Of a stretch of DNA of 64,000 nt, positions 18,085-26,469 are shown one piece after another. The position numbers and the translations under genes are program-made. The stretch covers positions 124,001 through 188,000 of the forward strand of contig CAZIGH010000001.1 in NCBI GenBank assembly GCA_964538625.1, given 5' to 3'. Below the pieces are notes generated by a model, which ran no database searches, was not told the origin of the DNA, and worked only from the letters and a program-made list of their open reading frames with translations. This DNA comes from JAEUHM01 sp964538625. GTDB lineage: Bacteria > Verrucomicrobiota > Verrucomicrobiia > Verrucomicrobiales > Verrucomicrobiaceae. Within the stretch, counting starts at the first letter, position 1. Each line of letters begins with the position of its first letter.

Positions 18085-21000
18085 ATGAAAACGCAACTCC
18101 TCACCTCCCTCCTGGCATTTGGGCTGGCAGCCGTCTCGGCCGCCTACCCCATCCACCTCAACCAATACGCTCAAGGATACAAAACCGAGAGCCACCCCAA
18201 TGATGATACGAACATCAAAAATGAAGGGGCCAACCTTGGCTTTATCAAGAACGGCACCTGGGTTCACTACGAGAACTTTGATTTCTTCGATGGCGTGAAC
18301 CGCTTCTATGTGGAGGCAGGTGCGCCTGCCACTGGAGGAGGTACCATTGAGCTCAGGGTTGATGACGTCAATACGGGGCCCGTCATCGGCACCGTCAACA
18401 TCACCAGTACCGGAGCCTACGGTAACTACCAGCCCTTCCACTGCCCCATCAACCTTGCTGGATTTGGAAAAAAGCAGCTCTTCCTCAAGTTCTCCGGTAC
18501 TGGAACGGGCAATCTGTTCAACCTCCGCAACTTTCGTTTCGATGCCTTAGAGAGCGGAGCGACTGGAGAGTTTGACCTTGAGGTAGCCCCCACAAACCAG
18601 AACATCATCCGCAAGGTCAACAGCGAGGTTCATTTCATCACGAACAACTCGTGGGTGGCCTTTACGGACTACGTCTTCCCGCAGGGGGCGAACCAGTTTG
18701 AGATCGAGGCCGCTTCCTTTACGCCTGGGGGTACCATCCAAGTGCGAACGGGATCGGCTACGGGGCCCATTCTTGGCAGCGTGGCCGTACCGAACACCGG
18801 TTCGTGGTCGGCTTATCAGACCTTCACCTTCGGCTTGAGTTCAGTACCGGTCGGCCCGGTCAATCTTTACCTGACCTTCATCCGCACCTCAGGCACACAC
18901 AACACGCTGATGAACACCAGACGCTTCAGGGCGGTCAATACCGCAGACACCGCGCCAAACCTGCGCACCGTCTCGCGCGTCATCACCGCCTCTTCCTTCA
19001 ACGAAGAATCCCACCCAGGTGACAACTCCAAAATCGCTACCAGTGGCTTCCGCATAGGAAGCATCTCAGACGGCACATGGGTGAAGTACACCAACGTGGA
19101 CTTCGGTACCGGCTGCAACTCCTTCCAGGTGGAGGCCGCCAGCGCGACCAAGGGGGGCAAAGTGGAGCTGTGGCTGGGATCACCCAATGGCACCCCGCTT
19201 GGGCATATCGACGTCACACACACGGGGAGCTGGACTTTCTACCGCCCTTTCAATTCAGCGGGCCTCACTTCCACGGTGAGCGGCGTTCAGACGCTCTGCC
19301 TCAAGTTCGTCAACACCAATGGGCAATCCAACAGCATGATGGACATCCGCAGCATCTCCTTCTGGAACACCCCGGTTACCCAACCACCGCCGTCCAACGG
19401 AACGCTTAACGTCTATCCGCCCGTGCCTGGACTGGCTCCATCACCCTACTACCGCATCTACGTGCAGAAAAAGAGCCTGCTAAACAATGCTGACGCCGCG
19501 CTCGCCACCAACTGGCTGGAGGTCTTTCCCTGGTTCACCCAGTGCGTGGACTATCCCGGCACCCCGGCGCTTCACGACGCGAGCAACTATTCAGCCTACT
19601 ACTCACGATACATTGGCGGCTGGTCCCACACTTATTGCAACTTCGAGATGGACCCGGACACCCCCATTATCATCAAAATCGTCAGGCGCTCTGACATCAC
19701 CGACGGTGCACCTTCTGGTCCTATAAACGATGTCGCTGTCCGGCCCGTTAGCAGCCGGACTTCATTTCTCTGCTCAGGCGGCGCGGTTTACATCGAAATG
19801 AACCGCCCTGCAAACCTCGCCGTGGACATCGACAAACGGCTTGATAACCGCAATACCCCACGACAGATCCCCGCTGGCTGGGGTGACGCCGCCGACCCCG
19901 CTACGCTCAGTCCCGCACAGCTGGCCAGCCATCCGTTTCCACACCGCTTCAAGGCTCAGGGCGCTCACTCCGTCTCCATCTTTGCCAACCCCGTCATTCC
20001 CGACAAGCCGCCTGCCTCAGGAGGAGCCGACGTGTATTACGTAGAGCCAGGCACCCTGCCGCCAGCCACCGGCACGTTCAAGACCCTCTACTTCAAGCCC
20101 GGCATCCACAAGTTCTCCGTCACCGCCAGCGGTGCCGAACGCCCGTGGGAGCTCACAGACATCTACAAGCCGCAGGATGACAAGAGCTATTACATTCCCG
20201 GTGACGCCATCGTTTACGGCAACTTCAATGACGGGGACGACGGCGTGGTCAGCAAAAACATCCGCATCTTCGGTCACGGAACCATTTCCGGTGCCAAGAT
20301 ACCTCATGCGTTTGACTTCACTTCATCCAATCCCGCGCTCCTCCAGATGAACCCGAGCAAGGGCAAGAACATGCTGCATCCTGACTATCACAAGCAGCTA
20401 CGGATGCTGCTGCTCACCCACGCCCAAGGCTGCACCTTTGAAGGTGTGACCGTGGCCGACCCCGCCCACCACGGCATCTACATGAACGGCTCCACTCAAG
20501 TCTCGGAACCCAATATGATCAAATGGGTCAAAAACATCAGCTGGCGTACCAACAACGACAGCGTCAGTGCCACGGAGAACAGTTTCATCGAGGACTGCTT
20601 CTTCAGGCACCAAGACGACGGCGTCTATGTCAACACCATGGCCATCCGGCGTTGTGTCTTCTGGTCAGACGTCAACGGCATGCCCCTGCGCTGCAGCTTT
20701 ATCCACAACAACCGCGGTGCCTCGTTCCCCACCATCTACAACCAAGACATCGTCGTCGAAGACTGTGAAGTGGTTTATTGCCGCGGTGTCTTCGCAGACT
20801 CAGATTCCACCGCCCACTGCATCATCGGCACGCCGGGTGTCTTTGGAAGTACCAAGTACTACGGCGATGGCACCCCAAACATGGGTCAGCACATCTGGAT
20901 CAGGAACCTCACCATCTCGGATCCCAAGCCCGTGCGTTACCTGCTCGGCTTCCACGCAGATGCCCCCAGCGACCCGACCCACGTGACACCCTGGGCAGGA

Positions 21001-21210
21001 CTTCGCCTCCAGAACATCGACTACCAGAATCCGCAGGTCTGGGGCTGGAAAAACCGGCTCAAGGGTACCACCTCCGCCACCATCAAGTTCTGGATGCTGG
21101 ATAATGTGCAGGTGCGCTTCGAAGGCACTAAAACAAAGCTGACGGCGGCGGATCTTACCAACCCAGACCGCTTTGAGACCAGCAACGTCTCCAACATGAT
21201 CTTCAAGTAG
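18085..21210 (+). CDS. Secreted right-handed beta-helix glycosidase (GH49/GH28-like) with three CBM6-type modules
   Basis: The 1041-residue protein has a Sec signal peptide (1-20). Three tandem carbohydrate-binding modules of CBM6 type span about 25-155, 165-290 and 300-435; each has a GTIE(L)RV/KVELWL strand and a GSW..Y or GAYGNYQ strand. After a Pro-rich linker, the rest has an N-terminal beta domain and a parallel beta-helix (about 660-1030) with FGHGTISG, DPAHHGIYM, NNDSVSATENSF and FRHQDDGVYVN. The DD pair and upstream Asp resemble the catalytic acids of GH49 dextranases and related GH28 enzymes. It probably cleaves an extracellular alpha-glucan or a pectin-like polymer; the substrate is uncertain. 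Confidence 0.72.
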   Translation: MKTQLLTSLLAFGLAAVSAAYPIHLNQYAQGYKTESHPNDDTNIKNEGANLGFIKNGTWVHYENFDFFDGVNRFYVEAGAPATGGGTIELRVDDVNTGPVIGTVNITSTGAYGNYQPFHCPINLAGFGKKQLFLKFSGTGTGNLFNLRNFRFDALESGATGEFDLEVAPTNQNIIRKVNSEVHFITNNSWVAFTDYVFPQGANQFEIEAASFTPGGTIQVRTGSATGPILGSVAVPNTGSWSAYQTFTFGLSSVPVGPVNLYLTFIRTSGTHNTLMNTRRFRAVNTADTAPNLRTVSRVITASSFNEESHPGDNSKIATSGFRIGSISDGTWVKYTNVDFGTGCNSFQVEAASATKGGKVELWLGSPNGTPLGHIDVTHTGSWTFYRPFNSAGLTSTVSGVQTLCLKFVNTNGQSNSMMDIRSISFWNTPVTQPPPSNGTLNVYPPVPGLAPSPYYRIYVQKKSLLNNADAALATNWLEVFPWFTQCVDYPGTPALHDASNYSAYYSRYIGGWSHTYCNFEMDPDTPIIIKIVRRSDITDGAPSGPINDVAVRPVSSRTSFLCSGGAVYIEMNRPANLAVDIDKRLDNRNTPRQIPAGWGDAADPATLSPAQLASHPFPHRFKAQGAHSVSIFANPVIPDKPPASGGADVYYVEPGTLPPATGTFKTLYFKPGIHKFSVTASGAERPWELTDIYKPQDDKSYYIPGDAIVYGNFNDGDDGVVSKNIRIFGHGTISGAKIPHAFDFTSSNPALLQMNPSKGKNMLHPDYHKQLRMLLLTHAQGCTFEGVTVADPAHHGIYMNGSTQVSEPNMIKWVKNISWRTNNDSVSATENSFIEDCFFRHQDDGVYVNTMAIRRCVFWSDVNGMPLRCSFIHNNRGASFPTIYNQDIVVEDCEVVYCRGVFADSDSTAHCIIGTPGVFGSTKYYGDGTPNMGQHIWIRNLTISDPKPVRYLLGFHADAPSDPTHVTPWAGLRLQNIDYQNPQVWGWKNRLKGTTSATIKFWMLDNVQVRFEGTKTKLTAADLTNPDRFETSNVSNMIFK

Positions 21211-21313
21211 TCGGCAATCATCTCCGTACAACCATCGTCCGGGCCTGTGGCGGCACTATGCCCTGCGGGTTCGGACGAACTTCTTCTGGGTAAGCCACAC
21301 ACACTCACTTCTC

Positions 21314-22186
21314 ATGTCAAAGTCTCTTCTTCTCATCTCGCTGCTTGCGGCCTCCGCATGGCCTTCTCATCTCATCGGACAAGGCCAACCACCTGCTGCT
21401 ACAGACCTCCTGGATCCCGACCTCTCCCAGTGGGAAGTCTTCATGGGTGTGCCCCATGCCAGCGTGACCGGGCTGCCACCCGGCACCTTCCAGGCTGAAA
21501 ACGTTCACGACGGTGTCCCACTGGGGCTCAACAACGACCCCAAGCAAGTCTTCAGCACGACGCTGGAAGAGGGCGTCACCGTGCTACGCATCAGCGGTGA
21601 GATCTATGGCTGCGTCACTACCAAGGACGAGTTCTCCGATTACCACTTCCGGACGGAGTTCAAATGGGGTGAACGGAAATGGGCCCCTAGACTCACGGCG
21701 AAACGGGACAGCGGTATCCTGTACCACTGTCACGGCGATCACGGTGCATTTTGGAAGGTCTGGAAGAGCAGCCTGGAGTTCCAGGTGCAGGAAACGGACC
21801 TCGGAGACTTCTACCAGCTTGCCGGAACCGGTTGTTATACCCGCTTCCGGATGGAGGGTGATCTCCGCCTTTTTGACCCATCCATGCCGTGGATGCGTGC
21901 GGACAAACATGTCCACGCCGTGCTCGAACCTGACAAGCCTCACGGCGAGTGGAATGTGCTGGAAGTCTATGCCCTCGGTGACGCCGCCATTCATGTGGTC
22001 AATGGCATGGTCGTCTTTGCTCTCAAGAACGCCACGGGCAAAGACAAAAAATCACTGCGCTCAGGGCAGATTCAAATCCAGTCGGAAGGTGCCGAATGCT
22101 ACTACCGGAACATGCGCCTCAGCCCCCTTTCCTCGTTCCCCGAGTCCTTGGCCAAACAGGTGGGCTTGGGCACGAGCGCTGGATAG
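21314..22186 (+). CDS. DUF1080 family secreted protein (LamG-like glycoside-hydrolase-type fold)
   Basis: The 290-residue protein has a signal peptide ending near LIGQG. The rest matches DUF1080 (3-keto-disaccharide hydrolase family): DLSQWEVFMG, a GEIYGCV..KDEFSDYHFRTEF strand, DSGILYHCHGD, SLEFQVQETDLGD and GEWNVLEVYALGD. Members are abundant in Verrucomicrobiota and Planctomycetota. Some cleave 3-keto-glycosides after oxidation of the sugar. It lies 100 bp after the beta-helix enzyme on the same strand, suggesting joint action on an oligosaccharide. Confidence 0.9.
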   Translation: MSKSLLLISLLAASAWPSHLIGQGQPPAATDLLDPDLSQWEVFMGVPHASVTGLPPGTFQAENVHDGVPLGLNNDPKQVFSTTLEEGVTVLRISGEIYGCVTTKDEFSDYHFRTEFKWGERKWAPRLTAKRDSGILYHCHGDHGAFWKVWKSSLEFQVQETDLGDFYQLAGTGCYTRFRMEGDLRLFDPSMPWMRADKHVHAVLEPDKPHGEWNVLEVYALGDAAIHVVNGMVVFALKNATGKDKKSLRSGQIQIQSEGAECYYRNMRLSPLSSFPESLAKQVGLGTSAG

Positions 22187-22212
22187 CGCACAGCAACGGT
22201 GCAGCTTCACCC

Positions 22213-23700
22213 TCACACGCCAAAGACCCAGCGCACCAGCGTGAGTCCCAGGATCGTAATCATGAAAACGAAGAGCAGGTTCAGCCAGATTCCCGCCTTC
22301 ACCATCTCTGACATGCGCACGTAACCAGTGCCAAACACGATGGCATTCGGCGGCGTGCCCACCGGCATCATGAACGCCGCGCTGGAGGCAAGCGCCACTG
22401 GCACCGTCAGCAGCAGCGGGTGTACTCCAAGCGCACCTGTGGCGAGCGCCGCCGCCACCGGCAGGAACGCGGTGCAGGTGGCCACGTTGCTCGCCAGTTC
22501 CGAGAGCATGAGAATGCCCAGCACAATGATGCCCATCAGTGCCCATAAAGGCAGCCCGCTCAGCGCCCCGGCCTGCGCCCCGAGCCACTCGGCGAACTTG
22601 GTGCTCTCGAAGGCGGCCGCCAAGCTCAGTCCGCCACCGAACAGCAGCAGCACATCCCAGGGCAGCTTGCTTGCCTGCTTCCACTCCAACACGAACACTC
22701 CCTTCTTCAAATCCACAGGAACAAGGAACAGCACCAATGCAGCGCTAACCGCCACCACGGTGTCTGCAGAAGCGGACAGCAGCCAAGGCGGTGGAGCGCT
22801 CATGGCATCCACCACGAACTGCCTGCTCACCCAGCACAGAGCCGCCATGCAGAACACAATAGCGGTCACCACTTCCCCGCGCGACATACGGCCCAGTGCG
22901 GCAAGCTCGTCACGAATCAACTCACGAGCACCTGGCACTTCCTCGTTTCTCACCGCGAAACAAAAGCGGGTCAGCAGCGCGTGGGTTACCGGCAGAGCCA
23001 CCACCACGAGAGGAACGGCGGCCATCATCCACTTCGTAAAGCTCACCGAGGATCCGGTCTTCTCCATGTAGCCCATGAAGACCGCGTTGGTAGGCGTACC
23101 GATGGGCGTACCCATGCCGCCGATGGTGGCTGCATACGCAATGCCAAGCATAAGAGCGAGCGGAAAGACATGACTTTCCTCGTTGCGCTGCCTTGCCAGC
23201 AACTGGGCCACACTCAGAGCTATGGGTAGCATCATCATCACCGTGGCCGTATTGCTCACCCACATGCTCAGAAACGCCGTGGCCAAGATAAAACCCCAAA
23301 CGATGCTCCGCTCCTTGGTGCCAGTGAAGCAGATGATGCCCAGCGCGATGCGCCGGTGAAGCCCCCACCTCTGCATGGCCAGGGACAGCATGAAGCCGCC
23401 CATGTAAAGAAAGATCACTTGGTCAGAAAAGGGCGCCGCCGCCTCCTTGACCGAACCAATGCCTAGGATGGGAAAGAGCACCAGGGGTAGCAGAGCCGTC
23501 ACAGGGACCGGCAACGCCTCCGACATCCACAGCACCCCCATCATGAGACCCACCCCCGCTGCGCGGAACCCTGCTTGGGTGAGACCCTCCGGTGCCTCGC
23601 CAAACGTAACCCAGATGAGGATCAAGACGGACGCGAGCCAGCCGAAGTAGCATCGTAGGCCGGGCTTGATCGTTAGTCCTTCTCCGGCCGCTTCGCTCAT
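22213..23700 (-). CDS. DASS/SLC13-family sodium-coupled anion transporter
   Basis: The 495-residue membrane protein has about 11-12 hydrophobic segments. It carries both family signatures: SNTATVMMMLP with GTPIGTPTNAVF in the first half and the SNVATCTAF/MPVGTPPNAIVFG repeat in the second. DASS members import dicarboxylates, citrate or sulfate with Na+. It is encoded 20 bp downstream of the ThuA gene, so the two form an operon. The substrate cannot be fixed from sequence. Confidence 0.9.
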   Translation of the reverse strand: MSEAAGEGLTIKPGLRCYFGWLASVLILIWVTFGEAPEGLTQAGFRAAGVGLMMGVLWMSEALPVPVTALLPLVLFPILGIGSVKEAAAPFSDQVIFLYMGGFMLSLAMQRWGLHRRIALGIICFTGTKERSIVWGFILATAFLSMWVSNTATVMMMLPIALSVAQLLARQRNEESHVFPLALMLGIAYAATIGGMGTPIGTPTNAVFMGYMEKTGSSVSFTKWMMAAVPLVVVALPVTHALLTRFCFAVRNEEVPGARELIRDELAALGRMSRGEVVTAIVFCMAALCWVSRQFVVDAMSAPPPWLLSASADTVVAVSAALVLFLVPVDLKKGVFVLEWKQASKLPWDVLLLFGGGLSLAAAFESTKFAEWLGAQAGALSGLPLWALMGIIVLGILMLSELASNVATCTAFLPVAAALATGALGVHPLLLTVPVALASSAAFMMPVGTPPNAIVFGTGYVRMSEMVKAGIWLNLLFVFMITILGLTLVRWVFGV

Positions 23701-23720
23701 CGTGACCTCCTTCCTGGGGT

Positions 23721-24644
23721 TCAGGCTGCTTTCTTCTCAGCTGGTTTGGAAGGCGCAGGTTTGCGCTCGGGTTTGGGGTCCTGGTTTGCATTCAGTTCCT
23801 CCTCCGTCAGTGTGGTCTCGACTCCGTTTGCAGGCACCTCCGCCTTGGCCGTCCAAAGGATGGCATTGAGCACGAGCTTCCGTTGGTCCCCATTTGCCCA
23901 TCCGCGATGAAAGTGACCACCGGTGAAGCCGAAGCCACGTCCGCCGTCCTCACGCTCCACAGCCCAGGCCACGTGCTGGGGTGCCCCTGCCTTCACAGCC
24001 TCACGGACCACTGGGTTTCCACTGTGCGGCCCATCTTTGCGGGTCATCGTCTCAGCCGGGGGCACGGCGCTCAGAATGGGAGTGACGCCCATCATGTTCC
24101 TTCGGAACCGCATGTGAAAATACCATTCGTCGTTGGTGGAAAATGGATTCACCCCATTGCTGATGGGATGATCTGGCAGCTTCCTGAAGTCCGCCACCCA
24201 GTGTGGGTTCACGCTCCAGTTGATTTCGAAGCAGCCGCCCAACCAATCGATAAACTCGTTGCCGCCCTTCTCGATTGTGGGTTCCACGGCATAGTGAATG
24301 CACACAAATCCACAGCCGCGCTTCATTTCCCTGTCCAGTGTCTGAAGCCTGCCATCCTGCAGCGCCGGATGCCCAGCGCCGCCGTCTGAATAGATAAGGA
24401 TGGTATCGGCTTTCGCCATCGTCTCGGCAGTAGGCCATTCGCCATTGAGATGCGTGATGACCTCCACTCTATCCGCAGCTGCTTGTTCGAGGCACTTCTT
24501 GAAGAGCAACACCCCGGCGTTGTGCTCGTGCTGGCCCGGACCATGACTGGGCTTGCCCGCTATCATCACCACCACCTGCTTTTCCGCAAAAGCGGACGCT
24601 GTGAGCAGCGCCATCGACATCAAACTGAAGATTGTTTTTTTCAT
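23721..24644 (-). CDS. ThuA domain protein, exported
   Basis: The start at 24644 gives a clean Sec signal (MKKTIFSLMSMALLTASAFA); an upstream ATG adds five residues. The 307-residue protein matches ThuA-like proteins with a class I glutamine-amidotransferase-like fold: GKPSHGPGQHEHN, TILIYSDGGAGHP, GCGFVCIHYAVE and GRGFGFTGGHFHRGW. In Verrucomicrobiota and Planctomycetota these proteins are linked to sugar use. The C-terminus is a charged Lys/Pro tail. It is the first gene in an operon with the DASS transporter. Confidence 0.88.
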   Translation of the reverse strand: MKKTIFSLMSMALLTASAFAEKQVVVMIAGKPSHGPGQHEHNAGVLLFKKCLEQAAADRVEVITHLNGEWPTAETMAKADTILIYSDGGAGHPALQDGRLQTLDREMKRGCGFVCIHYAVEPTIEKGGNEFIDWLGGCFEINWSVNPHWVADFRKLPDHPISNGVNPFSTNDEWYFHMRFRRNMMGVTPILSAVPPAETMTRKDGPHSGNPVVREAVKAGAPQHVAWAVEREDGGRGFGFTGGHFHRGWANGDQRKLVLNAILWTAKAEVPANGVETTLTEEELNANQDPKPERKPAPSKPAEKKAA

Positions 24645-24740
24645 GCTGGATTTTGTCAAGCCAACTACAAACCCGAGTCAGACTCAAGGCTTATCCCTTC
24701 CCCATGATTGACAAAACGTGAAAATGCGGATCAAGTCTAG

Positions 24741-25154
24741 GTGACTTTGAAGACTGCCCTCCAGCGCTGCCTTCTCCTACTCGCCGCGGCGTACATCGCC
24801 GGCGGTCACTGGGGCATGTTGCAAGTGGTGGCATGGAGCCAGATGTTGGCCCAGTATTCCGCTGAGAAGGGCCTGGCCAAAGGCATTGAGGACACTTTCG
24901 ACGGTGAGCATGGCTGCCCCATGTGTCGTCTCATCGAGGAAGGTCAGGACAAAGAGCGGCGCGAAGGCCCCGCATTGCCCGCCCGGACCGAGTTGACCCT
25001 CAAGCTTTTTCCTGCTGCCGGACAGCCTCTCATACCCGGCAACACCGAAACCATTCGAGAACGCTCCGCCTGCGCCTTTGCAGCACCGCCACAGCTCAGC
25101 GCGCAGTGGTCCGTGTCTCCTCCCTCCCCCCCACCTCGGGCGGACGCCGTTTGA
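24741..25154 (+). CDS. Small membrane or exported protein with Cys-Pro-Met-Cys motif
   Basis: The 137-residue frame starts with GTG. A hydrophobic N-terminal segment (about 8-33, LLLLAAAYIAGGHWGMLQVVAW) is followed by GEHGCPMCRLIEE, a CxxC pair near residue 60, and a Pro-rich C-terminus. Small proteins of this shape often sit next to copper genes. The gene begins a co-directional series with SCO and HMA genes, so a metal-related role is inferred. No family could be named with certainty. Confidence 0.65.
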   Translation: MTLKTALQRCLLLLAAAYIAGGHWGMLQVVAWSQMLAQYSAEKGLAKGIEDTFDGEHGCPMCRLIEEGQDKERREGPALPARTELTLKLFPAAGQPLIPGNTETIRERSACAFAAPPQLSAQWSVSPPSPPPRADAV

Positions 25155-25438
25155 CAATCTGATCGCATCCATGCCCGGCAGCGCTTGCTGCCCGTGGCCT
25201 CGGGGACGTGTAAGCGGCACTCGGCAAAGTATCCCACGCCCAGGCCGGTCCCCTTTGGCGAGAAGGTTGTCCACATAGAGCTTGCACCCGGCTTGGTGTT
25301 TCATGACGCCATGCCCGGACGTGGTCCCGCAGACCGGCCGTTCTCCGGCTCGTGATCCGTGCAGGTGTCCGCCCGGTGTTCCGGTCAGTTCGCCGGGCGG
25401 GCATTCCAAGTTCGCGCCCATCTTACTTCTTTGCTTCC
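25155..25438. other. GC-rich 284-bp intergenic region with a strong hairpin
   Basis: No convincing gene is seen. An 8-bp perfect stem (CCGCCCGG and CCGGGCGG, 25369-25376 with 25393-25400) with a 16-nt loop lies 38 bp before the SCO start. Other partial stems occur in the region. It could be a structured leader or terminator between the small protein and SCO. Partial resemblance to conserved pieces of cobalamin riboswitches was examined and not accepted. Confidence 0.4.
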
Positions 25439-26137
25439 ATGTCAGACACTACCGTCGTTTCCTCCAGCCCTCCGATCCGCGTCATTGTGGGGTGGACGGC
25501 ATTTCTTCTTTCAATAGTGGCAGCCGGCTGGGCGGGAAACCGCCTACTCGGTGGCCTTTTCGACAGCACGCTAAAGCGTGGCCGACCTCCTGTATTGAAC
25601 ACCGTACAGAGTGATCTCCGCATCATCGAGCGGGACGGGCGTTCAGTCAGCTTTTCTGATCTCCGCGGAAAGGTTTCCGTGGTGGGCTACCTTTACACCA
25701 TCTGCCCCCACGGATGTGCCACTGTCATCAGCGAGATGAAGAAGCTGCTGGAGGAACATGGCTCCCGCTCTGACTTTCAACTCGTGTCCGTCACTGTGGT
25801 GCCTGAACGTGACACCCCTGAGATGCTCAAAGGGTTTGCGCAGGCCTTGGGCGTTAAGCCCACGGACCCCTGGTGGTTTCTCAGTGGAGACCACGATGCG
25901 GTGGATGCCTTTATGAGCCGAGAACTCAGGCTCGACTCCTCGAAGCCCATTCCTGAAGAAGAGCGTCTGAATCCGCTGGATATCTATAGCCACGATCTGC
26001 GTCTCACCCTGCTCGATCGCCAGGGTCGTGTGCGCGGTCACTACCACGTCGTGCACCCGCAGGAGGAGATAGCCCAGATGTCTCGGGTCAAGCTCCGCCA
26101 CGACGTCACCAATCTCCTCAACGACCCCAAACTCTGA
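25439..26137 (+). CDS. SCO1/SenC-family copper chaperone-like protein
   Basis: The start at 25439 gives 232 residues with an N-terminal membrane anchor (about 14-36). The thioredoxin-like domain has the copper ligand pair C89-P-H-G-C93 and the third ligand H185 in IYSHDLRL, the expected SCO triad. SCO proteins deliver copper to the CuA site of cytochrome oxidase or act as thiol reductases. It is 20 bp upstream of an HMA protein gene, supporting a copper role. No oxidase genes are in this window. Confidence 0.92.
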   Translation: MSDTTVVSSSPPIRVIVGWTAFLLSIVAAGWAGNRLLGGLFDSTLKRGRPPVLNTVQSDLRIIERDGRSVSFSDLRGKVSVVGYLYTICPHGCATVISEMKKLLEEHGSRSDFQLVSVTVVPERDTPEMLKGFAQALGVKPTDPWWFLSGDHDAVDAFMSRELRLDSSKPIPEEERLNPLDIYSHDLRLTLLDRQGRVRGHYHVVHPQEEIAQMSRVKLRHDVTNLLNDPKL

Positions 26138-26157
26138 ACCCCAAAACTCAACAACCC

Positions 26158-26469
26158 ATGAAACACATCATCACCGTCATCATCTGCGTTCTTACTGCCA
26201 GCCTGCTTCATGCTGCGGACCCTGTCTTCTCCTATGAAGGCGAAGTCTCCGGCGTCGTCTGCCAAGTCTGCTCGGGCAAGGTCAAACACTCACTGGAGCA
26301 GCTGCCAGGCGTCAAGTCCGTCAAGCTGACTCCCGGTAAATCCCCGGGCACTGCGAAGATCCGTCTGGACTCGACCAGCAAAGAACTCAACCTGGATGCC
26401 GCCGTAAAGGCCCTCGGGAAAGACGCCAGCTCCTACACCATCACCCGCTTTGCCCTGCTCAAACCATGA
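26158..26469 (+). CDS. Exported heavy-metal-associated (HMA-like) protein
   Basis: The 103-residue protein has a Sec signal (to about A20) and then an HMA fold with metal-binding C35-Q-V-C38 in GVVCQVCSGKVKHSLEQLPGV. It is probably a periplasmic soluble copper-binding protein. The spacing and the 4-bp ATGA overlap with the downstream 1370-residue gene show an operon with SCO upstream. Confidence 0.9.
   Translation: MKHIITVIICVLTASLLHAADPVFSYEGEVSGVVCQVCSGKVKHSLEQLPGVKSVKLTPGKSPGTAKIRLDSTSKELNLDAAVKALGKDASSYTITRFALLKP

Noticed and set aside
24777..25421. 214-codon minus-strand ORF across the small CxxC gene
   Set aside because: It is antisense to a better-supported gene and lacks family features; long antisense frames are common in this GC-rich DNA.
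25155..25438. Cobalamin riboswitch before SCO
   Set aside because: Fragments such as a GTAAGCGG-like and an AGACCGGCC-like piece resemble the family, but the conserved core order (GGTG, CCCGCNACTGT, GGGAAGG, AGYCAGGAGACC) is not present on either strand.
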